A stretch of 53,304 nucleotides of DNA, taken from positions 1-53,304 of the IMG/VR virus record IMGVR_UViG_3300028840_002576. One strand, 5' to 3'. Position numbers and translations under genes: made by a program. The notes beneath the pieces were generated by a model, which was given only the letters and a program-made list of their open reading frames with translations, had not been told where the DNA came from and searched no databases. Positions 39,721-50,600 of this stretch are shown here, in pieces. The DNA comes from a virus. How positions within the stretch are numbered: the first letter of the stretch is position 1; each line of letters opens with the position of its first letter.

Positions 39721-40629
39721 ATGGCAGATACATGGTATGAATCTAAATCAGCGCCGTCACCAAAAGGGGAGTTTACCCCCGTTAACGTCTCGCAATATAC
39801 AACGGGTGGAACGATGGACGACTACAAGGGATGGGGGACATCATACGGCGGGAACAGATCGACATCTTTTGCCCAGCCAAGAGCGGATTATTTGCAGCAA
39901 GCTATTGATATTTATGACAGATATAACCAACAGCAATCATCTCGTAGCTCTGGTGGGGATGGTGAGGTGTATGTAACTAATTACCCATCAACCTTTAAGA
40001 CCGGTCAATCCGCTGATGAGAATCTTGGACAGCGCGGAGGAGGCGCCTATACCAGGGGAGGGCAGCCGGCATTTCAGAGGACAATCCAGCCTCTTCAGGC
40101 GGTCGAAGTACCAGAGGCTCCAGAGTTCAAGGCAAGAAAATATAAGCCGCCAGAGGAAGATCCGAGAGTCTACTCGAAGGCCAGGGACGAAGCAATGGGT
40201 CCGGGCCTCCGGGCTCTGCGGGAAGGCACCAGGGAGGCGATCTCAACATCTCAATCTCTTGACAATCCGAATGCCAGAGGCCTTTTTATAAAACAGGCCC
40301 TCCAGGGCTACGGCTCAGGTCTCGAGGGCGTATCTTCCGCAGCCGGCAAGGAAGCCAGATCGGTTGCCGGCGCAAAGAGAGCAGAGCAGCTAAACATTTA
40401 CAATACAAAATACCAGGCCAGATCAGCGGCCGACAAAATAAATTATCAGGCTAAGGTTAACCAGATGGCCCAGGACTTCGCCCAGCAACAGCAAATAGCC
40501 CAGGCGAACTATCAGATGCAATTCAATACGGATCCTCGTTTTAAACTGCCCGGAGATACAGGGGCAACAGGAAGCAACTTCGTAAAGGGATTCGGATGGA
40601 AAAAAGCCACTGGTAACTTTTATATGTAA
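39721..40629 (+). CDS. Internal virion (ejection) protein candidate (302 aa)
   Basis: 302 residues. Gly/Gln/Ser-rich N-terminal half, then a helical block 'KARDEAMGPGLRALREGTREAISTSQSLDNPNARGLFIKQALQGYGSGLEGVSSAAG' and an Ala/Gln coiled-coil end ('MAQDFAQQQQIAQANYQ'). This layout is common in small internal virion proteins of podo-like phages, encoded just before large ejected proteins. Confidence 0.6.
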   Translation: MADTWYESKSAPSPKGEFTPVNVSQYTTGGTMDDYKGWGTSYGGNRSTSFAQPRADYLQQAIDIYDRYNQQQSSRSSGGDGEVYVTNYPSTFKTGQSADENLGQRGGGAYTRGGQPAFQRTIQPLQAVEVPEAPEFKARKYKPPEEDPRVYSKARDEAMGPGLRALREGTREAISTSQSLDNPNARGLFIKQALQGYGSGLEGVSSAAGKEARSVAGAKRAEQLNIYNTKYQARSAADKINYQAKVNQMAQDFAQQQQIAQANYQMQFNTDPRFKLPGDTGATGSNFVKGFGWKKATGNFYM

Positions 40630-40640
40630 AGAGGATAAAA

Positions 40641-41597
40641 ATGGCAGCTAATTACTCAACAAACCCGACAAACCCCACAAATCAAAACGGCGGAGTGTTG
40701 CCGGCAGATATGCAGGGTCAACAAGGAATGGTACCTCCCCCGGGTGGCATGCAGAATCCCAAGAGTATTAGGGACTATGTTGCCGCAGCCAGGTCAGCTA
40801 AAGCAGTTCCTACGTTTACAAATGTTCCGGAAACGCCAGGATTCTTTATAGATGATAGGCAGCAGTCCGGAGCTATACCAGAGGGACCTCAGAGCGAATA
40901 CGAGTCAATACCTTTCGCCGAGCGTATCAAAATGGATCCATGGAAAAGAGCACAATCGAGAGTCCAGACAATGCTACCTGAACTATGGGAAGCAACCTTT
41001 CCTGGATACCAGCAGGGCGCCACGCTATCGAACGACCAGATGGCCCAGTGGAATAAGGTGGTCCAGAATTTAACCGCGAATCTAATTAAGCATTATGACA
41101 AGCAATTCGAATGGTCCATGAAAAACGAAATGAAGAACGCAGAGACCAGAGAGAAGGATAAGAAATTCTGGCAGTCGAAATTTGTCGATGCACAGTTGAG
41201 AGGACAGCCTGTACGGAAGCCAGACGGAAGCCCGATGACGGAGGCCGAGTTTGTCAATGAGAGATTATCCGCAGCAGATGAGATGAGATTCAAAGAGGAC
41301 GTTACTAAACAGGAAAGGATCTCGTCACAGGCAACGGAGAACCTGACTCCCGGAACCGTAACCAAGGCCATGAAGAAGAACCCTAATCTTGCCAGGGCGA
41401 TACGCCTGCAGATCCGGACCTTCGTGGAGGATGGCGTCGGCCGGAAGCTCAATGACGATGAATACCGGCAGCTAATGAAAAACCCGGATGCCCAGGACCT
41501 TATCAACGAGGCATCTAAGGACGCAGTTGATTATTACTCTGACAAGATCATGGAGGAGTTATCCGGAAAAACTCAGGGAATGGAAGTACCTGAATAA
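40641..41597 (+). CDS. Internal virion protein candidate (318 aa)
   Basis: 318 residues: Asn/Pro/Gln-rich start, then mostly helical and charged ('FEWSMKNEMKNAETREKDKKFWQSKFVDAQL'). Lies between another ejection-type protein and the giant polyvalent protein. No enzyme motif. Likely packaged in the head with its neighbours (inference). Confidence 0.5.
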   Translation: MAANYSTNPTNPTNQNGGVLPADMQGQQGMVPPPGGMQNPKSIRDYVAAARSAKAVPTFTNVPETPGFFIDDRQQSGAIPEGPQSEYESIPFAERIKMDPWKRAQSRVQTMLPELWEATFPGYQQGATLSNDQMAQWNKVVQNLTANLIKHYDKQFEWSMKNEMKNAETREKDKKFWQSKFVDAQLRGQPVRKPDGSPMTEAEFVNERLSAADEMRFKEDVTKQERISSQATENLTPGTVTKAMKKNPNLARAIRLQIRTFVEDGVGRKLNDDEYRQLMKNPDAQDLINEASKDAVDYYSDKIMEELSGKTQGMEVPE

Positions 41598-41603
41598 CAG
41601 AAA

Positions 41604-41637
41604 TCACGCACTATAACATCCAGAGTGTTAGCGTGCA
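41604..41637 (+). other. Hairpin before the giant gene
   Basis: CACGC plus TAACA (about 41606-41619) pair with TGTTA plus GCGTG (about 41627-41636), with a small bulge. It may slow transcription or protect the start of the giant mRNA. No T-run. Confidence 0.4.
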
Positions 41638-41667
41638 ACACTAAATCACTCTTTAGGGAGACAACAA

Positions 41668-44600
41668 ATGGCAGACGAAACACCGAAAATGGATTGGAGC
41701 ATTTTGCTTCAGGATGATGAACCAATTTCAGAAACACCGGCAGTACCAGAGTTGCCGGAACAACCCCAGCAGGAACAGACCTGGGGATCCATTGCTAATC
41801 AAGATTGGTCGGAAGTGGATCCGGTTGACCCTGCTATCCCCGCCGAGCCTGCGCCTTTTTCCTCTGAATATGAGGGGTGGAAGGCTATTAAGGAAGGCAC
41901 GAAAGCACTCCCTAAATATTTCTCTCAAATTCCAAAATCTATTCAAGAAACAAGGAAAGAACTGTTCGACAAGATTGGAGCAGTTGATCCGGTTGAAGCT
42001 ATGCCAGAGGGCGTTCAGGATTTTATGGGCGCCATTGATATAGCCAGAAACCCGCTGGCAGGCCTCGGCAAGCTACTTTCCTATGGCGATGAGCAGGGCT
42101 TCTTTGATGCAGATCAGGATTACGCGAAACGCAAAGAGAATAAAGACACCTATACAAAATACTTTGAAGATCTCACCCAGATGGGACCCCAGACAATCCT
42201 GAACTATGTTGCTGGTGGTATCGGAGGATGGGCCGGCGTCGCAGCAACCGCAGGCGGCCAGATCTACGGTGGATCATATATGAATTTCCGTGAAAAAGGC
42301 AACACTCCCATGGAGTCCATGGCCCTTGCCCTCACCGACACAGCAATCCAGTTGCCGATTGAAGTCCTATTGACAACCGCTATTATCAAAGGTCCCAAGG
42401 GTGCGATGAACCTCGGCAAAAAGCTTCCAGGTGGAAATAAGATATTTACAAATATCGAGAAGGGCCTCAAGACAAAATTTAAGAACGGCGAGAAGTTCGC
42501 CCAGTTTGCGGACAGCTATGCCGGTAGAATTCTCGGCGGTGGTATGGCAGAAGGAGCCGAGGAATTCGTCCAGAGTCTCTCCGGGATCCTGACGGAGCTC
42601 GCCGGCCAGTGGCTTCGAGACGAAGAGATTACCGCGGAAGGAATACGAAAACTCATCAAAGAGAAAACATCAGAGGGCCTATGGTCCGCTCTGGTTGCAT
42701 TCCCCCTCGGTGGTCTCGGTGGTGGCGTTGGTAAAGTTCTCGAGCCAGTCAAGGACAAAAAGGATCCTAACGATAATATCATTCCTGATGCCGGCAAGCC
42801 TGCTATCAATCCGGATCCGGCGACTGAGAAAATCGATGCGGCCAATATCCTCGAGGAGGCCGGCAAGCGATGGCTGGAAGAGGAAGAGGCAGCCGCAGGA
42901 GCTCCCCCGGTAGATGAAACCCAGATAGAGATAGGTCCTGATACCGTTATCGGTGGACCCCAGGAGATCGGTCCGGACACGGTGATCGGTGGTCCCGCTC
43001 AAGACTTTTCAGTAATTGCTGAAGAGCCCGAAACCACTGAAAGATTCAGAGTTGAAACAACCCCGGATCATCCAGCCGCAGAGTTCTATGGCCTGAAAAA
43101 GGGCGATAAGAAACACGCCATATCTATTACAGATAAGGAATCCCCTGCATACAAAGCGACCTTTGTGGCCGAGATGGGCAAAGAGGATGTAGCTATCGCC
43201 AAGAAGGAAATGGAATTCCAGGCCGGCAAGCGCGACGAGGAAGGCTTTATTAATACCTGGATGGCTAACCCGGAAGCTCGGCCGTGGTGGGCATCAAAGC
43301 AGAAGCCGGTTGAATTGAAATCCTACAGCACAGACCTTGAGCAGATATATAACGACTCCATCATGCAGCGTGGGGACCTGAGCATGAGAGAGGAATCATA
43401 TGCAGTCAACAGCTTCAGGGAGTTAATTGAAGAAGATACAGGCGCATCAGACATTTATGGCGATGACTTTATATCTCAGATGAAGGATGAAGAGCTCCGT
43501 CCGGCCCAACGTGCTTGGAAAAATATAATCGAGAAATTTTTTGATCGACCTGTGTTCTATGTAAAAGAGAGCGAGGCCTCCAAGAATGACATGGCAAGTC
43601 CGGTAAAGCAATACAGGGCTGCAGCAAACCCAGTCCAGGGAGCAGTAATCTTATTCGACAACCAGACAGCGGCAAACGTCGGAAGCATGTTCCACGAACT
43701 AACCCACAACATGCGCAAGACAGCGCCACAACTTTACGGAAAGTTACACAAGTTTATCCAGGAGAACGTTGATAAACAGAGCGACGCATTCAAGAGGCTC
43801 GAGCGTGCGGTCAGGAAGGCCTATGGTGGGCGTGACCGTGAGGGACTAATTCAAGAGGAGATCAATACCGCTATCATTACGGACCTTGTAAAGGGTGACG
43901 TATTCCAGGGGGAATTGTTTCGTAAGCTAAAGGCCCAGGACCCCGGAACATTCGAACGCCTTGCAAAGCATATAAAAAATGCTCTCAAAAAATTAGTTGA
44001 ATACATTACCAGGCATAGGAACAAGCCAGGGTATGCAGCACTCCTGAACGATGTTAAAAAAGCGGAGAAAGAAATCGCAAACATCTTTGCAGAATTCCAG
44101 GCTGAAACGCAAAAGGGACCGTGGGTGAGAGGTATGTCGGTTGCAGCCATTAAAAGAAATTCTGAAACCCTTATGCTCGAGCTCAAGAAAGACCAGACAA
44201 TAAATAATAAATTCACCTCCAAGATGGTCGACACAATAAGCAAGAAATTACAGGGTACCGGTGACGCCGGCCAGATGAGAGCGACAATAGAATCATGGAT
44301 CATGAAGGGCGAGATCAAGGAAGAGGAGTATCGATGGTCCGGGCTCGATGAATTCCTGATGTCCTGGGAATTGGCAAACGGCAAAAAGAAAATAACGAAA
44401 GACCGTATCCTGCAGCACATTGCCGAGAACGCCGTCCAGATCGAGGAGGATATTAGGTCAACCACAGGCGAAGATGTTGAGAAAATCGATATACCACAGG
44501 CGGAGGAGGATATCGCCAAGATAGAGTACTACCTGAAGGATTCGTATGGCATAACGCTGCGAAAGGAATTCAGGGGTAACAATCAACCATATTTCAATGA

Positions 44601-47600
44601 GATAATGTTCAAGGATTATGACGAAGACACAAAGCCTTATTACCTTACAGATCCAGGGATAAAAGCAGTTATACTCGAGAAAGCCGGCGAAGAAGCACTT
44701 GAGTTTGTTAATAATGCGGTAAAAACCCAGACAGAGGTTAGTGACTATCGCGCCTTTCTTTACACAAGAGGTGAGGGCGGAGTTTTATACCAAGGTTATG
44801 TTGCAGAGGGTCCTTATAAATCATATTCAGAAGTTCTCTTGTCTGTACCAAATATCGACGACATGGATGGCGGCCATTGGAGGAAGAACAAAAAAGTTAT
44901 CGCCCACGCGAGGGTAACGGAAAGAACTCATCCTGATGGAGATGAAATATTTCATGTCGACGAGATCCAGAGCGACCTACATCAAAGGGGCAGGGTCCAT
45001 GGATACCGTTCAGAGAAGGAAAAAATAAAAGAACTCCCAGAAGGATCTCGAGTTGAACAAATCCCGGTAGTCGGAAAAAGGGCCGGACGCTGGAGAGTAG
45101 AACTCCCGGCTGGAACTAAGACGCAGTACGGTGGATATATATTCAATGGAGACACAAGGGACGAGGCGATACAGAGCGCCCTTGATGAGATGAATCAATT
45201 CCAAAATAAACAGGCTCCTGACGCACCATTCAAGAAGGGCTGGGAGTTACTCGTATTAAAGAGAATGGTCCGAATGGCTGCAGACCAAAACAAGGCTGCG
45301 ATTACGTGGGACATAGGACAGAACCAGGCTGACCGTTATGACCTCAGGAAATTTGTGAAAGAGGTGGGATACTCTATCTCCACTGAGAACTTATGGGCCT
45401 ATGACGATAATGATACAGAGGTTATCAGTGAAGATGTCGAAGTCGATGAGCTTGATAAAATTAAAGAGTATCTCGGCGAAGAGGTAGGCCAAAGACTCAT
45501 AGACAAGATCGAATCGAGGAAGTGGGAACGTGGAGAATACACTACAACCTTTGACGAGGACGAGGGAAAATGGGTGCTTGTAGATCCAAACGGAGAACTG
45601 TTTCACGACCAGGGTGGTGACCTCTTAACATTCGACGAGGAGTATGAGGCCCGTGAAACCCTTGAAGAGTTCCTGGATAGATCCGATGAGCGTGAGGGTG
45701 GCGTTCGCATTAGAGGGCTCGAGCTTGAAACCGGTGGCGAAGGTATGATTGGCTTTTATGACAAGAAGCTTCCTGCCATTGCCAATAAATTCTTTGGTAA
45801 AAAGAAATGGGGCAATTCAAAGGTATTCAAGACAAAGCTTGACGGAACAAGTGAAAATGAAATCGTAAAGCCAGACGTTTATGTTGACGGCGTCCTTGTT
45901 ACAGACAGAAACCTCAACCGGTTCATCAGAAATTTTGAGGATGAGGATATCGACTTCATGATAAAAGAGGCGATTGAGTGGAGGGAAAAGACGACAACAT
46001 ATTCTGCTCATGAACTGAGGGATGATATAGTCAAGTACCTCGAAGGCCTAAAAGAAAAAGGCTCAACGATTGAATGGAAGAATCCGGAAACACAGTTCGA
46101 AGTATGGGCTCTGCCTATAACAAAACAAATGAAGAAAGCTTCGCAAGAGGGCTTGATGCCTCTGTTCCAGAAGAAGCTTGATGTCGACACCAACAAGACA
46201 GCAGGCCCGGAGCTTGCCGCCAGTGCTATTGAGAATGCAGTACTTGGAGTTGGTGAGGTTAAGATAGACAGCGGTGACTTTGCTTCAGGAGATATGCTTA
46301 GGAGTATAGGCTTCGAAAGCACAAGGGCCGGCAATTATAAATTTGACAGGAGGATACCGAAAGATGTTGATATCATTAAAGGACTGTACAAGGCTTCTTG
46401 GAATACAGACCTCGAATCTAATCGGGCCGCAAAGATCGTTCTTGATAAGATCTCTCAGCAGCTTAATAAACAGAAGAGGACGGAACTGGGTCGAGAAGAA
46501 CAGAAGCGAGGTAAGGAAACGCTTAAAGAATACCTTAACGACTCTTGGGAAACCCACAGCATAGCGTCAAAGGAAACCAGTAAGGGTGACCTTCGTGCGA
46601 CAAAGAATATATTGTTAAGGCCAAATGGAGTGAAGTCCGGAAAGGGCCGGCAGTTGATGGTACAGGTATCGAACAACTTCGCCAGGGAAGAAGCGACACA
46701 AATGGGCGACAGTTATTTTGACACCCTATACTCAAAACGAGAGGGATACGACCGTCCATCAGACTTTTGGGAAGTTCCTGAATGGATGGGGCGCCTCGCT
46801 AAATCTATGCCCAAAGCAGACGTCTATGTGGTAAGAAATATTGCAGAGGCAAAGAAGTTTATTGAGCAGGCCGGATATGGCGACAATATTTTCTTCAGTG
46901 CAATGGATGCAAATAAGGACGTCATCAAAACAATTATATCCGATTACAGTGGCAAGGTTAAGATCGGTGGTTATACGGATCCTAATTACTTTGGAAAGAA
47001 AGCAACCTTCCTCGGTAGCCCGGAAGAGGCCGCCCAGTCAGTCGGAGTTGAATTTAAGCCTGGAGTTGATTACAGACATTTCAAGGGTACGAAAACGATA
47101 CCAAGGCTCGAGATGTCCAGGGGATGCCGGCACAAGTGCGCATTCTGCACGGTAGAGAAATCGATAGTTGCCGCAACCGATGAGCAGATCGATGATCAAC
47201 TCGAGAACTTCAAGTCACTGGATTACAAGCTTGTTTATCTGAATGACAAGACCTTTGGCCAGGCAAAGAACTTCGAGAAGCTAATCGATATCAAGAAGAA
47301 GATCGAAGCTGTCAATCCTAATTTCCAGGGATTCATAATCCAGACAACAGCACCACAGTTCTTAAAAATGAGCGATAGCTTTCTCCGGGAGTCCGGCATT
47401 AAGTTTGTCGAGCTCGGAGCAGAGACTATCAATGATGATATCCTCGCCAAGATAAATAAGCCGCACAGGGTAGCTCATATAGAGAAGGCCGCCGAGAAGA
47501 TCCGTAGGCTCAAGATGAACTTTGTCCCCAATATCATGGTTGGCCTTGCAGGAGTTGACAAGGGAAAGCTCTGGACAGAGACCATCAAAACATATGGGAA

Positions 47601-50600
47601 CACCCTCAAATTCTTAAAGAAGCATAAGGATATTGTTTCTCACGTCAATGTATATGTTCTTGCAACATACGAAGGCACCGCCCTTCATGAACAACTCGGA
47701 ACCAATGAAGTGGACTCCGATGAAAACGTCATTGAAAAGTCATGGCTGAAAAATCAAAAGCTTCATGAGAAATTTTATGGCGATGTTCTGGAATACGGAA
47801 CACAGCAATTAAATGAACAAAGAGATCTTGGCGAACTAACAAATGAAGAGATCGAAAAGATGTCTTTCGAGGAGAGGGCTAAATTAATCCTCGGACCAGA
47901 TGCAAGCTTTGACGACATTGACAAACTTGCCGGACAGGCAAAGGATGTTGTTGACAGCTTGACGCCAGACCTGCAGAAAGATATCGAGGATGATATCAAG
48001 AAAGGCGCCAAGGCTGAAGGTGAGCCAGGTACCGAGTCTTATCAAAAGGGACAGTATCAAATATTCGAAATAGCCAGCAAGGCAAAGGGCCTAAAGAAGG
48101 TCCGGAAATATCTTGAAACAGTCGACGAGATGAATGGGCTTCCGGTTACACCAGAGCTTATAGAGAATCTCGGAAGGCTTGCAGACAAGCTATCTTCAGA
48201 CAGAAAGCGAGCAAACAAATTCAAGAAAGTTATACAATATCGAGACGAACTTGCTACAGGAAAGGCAACTCTCAATGATCCAGAATTCGTGAAGAAGTGC
48301 GAGAAGGTAGGAGGTATCCAGCCCTACACCGTGAGACATACCGCTGACAACTTCTTTATAGGTCGGAATATGCGGTATGGTAAATTCGAGGAAGCCGGAA
48401 AGCTATCTATATTCGACACTGGTGACCAGGGGAAGACGACAAAGAAATCGTATATCGATCCTGTCACTGGCCGTACAAAGTATATAGAGAAGAGATACGA
48501 CTCTGAGGGCAACAGGCTTATTGAGGCGCCAATATTCTCAACCGATCGAGCGACCAGGCTGAAGCAGATCAAAAAGATTGTGCTTAAAAATAAGCAATAC
48601 CAGTCATGGTATCAGAACTGGAAAGACTTTATGTGGCAGTTCATAAAGAATGATGTTGACGAGACGAAGTTAAAGAGGATTATAACCATATCCGGCATGC
48701 TCGGCGCAGGCAAATCGCCACAATCACAGCAGGCTATATGGGCCGAAACAATCAATCAACTCGAGCATGGCATGAGGCCTCGTAAAGTTGCCGGCCAAGA
48801 GCTTCCAAAGATCATGGATATCTGGAATGGTAAATATGATGAGCTCCTCGGGAAGACCGATGATGAAAGTATTGCCGAGATCCAGGCAACATTCGGCAGA
48901 AAGATAGGGCCTTACCTGGCAGCCGCGATGGATCCTAATAGTCCTAATGTTCTTGTTCTTGATAGGCATATGCCGAAGGGATGGGGATATAACGTCCTCG
49001 CAACAAAGGATAACCCCCAAGGTGGATGGAATATGCATCCCGCAGTTGAAGCAGAAATATCAAGGGACATATTTGAGGTGGCAAAGGACCTGAAGATTTC
49101 AGTTGCAGGAGTACAGGCCGCATTATGGTTTGACTTCAGAACCCCTGCGGCAGACGTCTCTGACATAGTCGAGCTCTCACAGGTGCAGCCAGGTAAAAAT
49201 GTTCCGTTCGTATTTCACAAGCAGACATTTCCGGATCCTGGAGTTGGTATTCATTACAAAAAAACTCCGATGAAGCCAGGCGATTATGTTGTTGGTGCGT
49301 CAGCAGATGGAAAGGTTAAATATAATTCATACTCAATGACAGATATTGGAGAACGCATCGCCAGAGGTACTAAGGACTGGCCCTATCAACCGGTTGTCTA
49401 TATGTACACTCCAGGCGCAAGGCCGGAGACCTCTGTTCGAGGTGGCGGACGCAAGGGATATACCTTTAAATTTTCGAATCAGAGAATTTATGATGGAGTC
49501 AACGACCCATATAAATACTGGGATACCGCCAGGAGAGAGCACAAGGAGTCTCCAGAGGCCTCACTGACAAACATCTTTCTCACGCTCGTAAAGAGAACGG
49601 ATCAATACGATGGCGCACTTGTTACGCCGGCTCACGGTGACAAGCCATGGATGATGATTTTCGACCAGGCCGCTGTAGACGACTTTCCGGAATTAACGAA
49701 CGTCGGCATCTCAGATATCGTCGAATCTATCGAGGGGAAAAGGGATGTTGTCAGGGCAACCAAGTCGATGGCAAGCAGGGCGAAACAGTTTGAAAAGTAC
49801 CTTAAATGGGTAAAGGATCATGGTAGGAAATATAGCGAGGTAACCATAGAAAGATCTTATTATTCACTTGCCAGGTTCGAGGGTGCAACAAGTGGACAGC
49901 ATGAGCCAGGTATCGGCTTAAAGCTTGATGGTCCATTGAGATCACAGAGAGCTTATCTTGCTGAAGTCGCAATATCAAGAGGACAGCGCGAAGCATACTT
50001 GATTCACGAACCGCGAACGGAAATGGACTATCCGGACTACATTGACTGGTCAGAGGCAAAGATGTTTATATTCAAGGCCATCAATGAATACAATGAAAAT
50101 CCGGAGAAGCTTGCCAAAGACCTTTCTGCAGCAGGCTTGAAGGAATTCAATATAGTAATGTCCCCGTCTTCAGGGATACTGACTATCGAGCAAGTTGTGT
50201 TCTCAGATGAGAATGCAAAGCAGATGGCAGATATCATGGAGAAGTTCGCAGACAAGGGACATCCCCACAACCAGGTAAAAACAATCCATACCGAGGTTAT
50301 CACAGATGAGTCTGGTATGGAAATGATAAAGGAATACTGGGGAAATAAAAAAGGCGAGGAGATTATAGAAAATGCCAAAGAAAGAGGAGAAAAATACCAA
50401 GAAGGATTACGTCGCAGAGTTGATAAGCAGAGGGCTTCTCAGAGAAAAGACACCGGAGATAAAAAACCTAAAGGGTCAGACGATTCTGGACTTGGGACAG
50501 ACCTCCAGGTCAGAGTAGACGACAAGAAGACTCAAGAGGTTCTTGACCGTGTAGGCAGGAACCCTGTAAAAACTATCGACACAATTAAAGAAAAGCTTGA

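Noticed and set aside
42070-42082. GCTACTTTC near the start of the giant gene, like the GGCTACTTTG promoters
   Set aside because: No -10 sequence stands 16 bp downstream and it lies deep in coding sequence.
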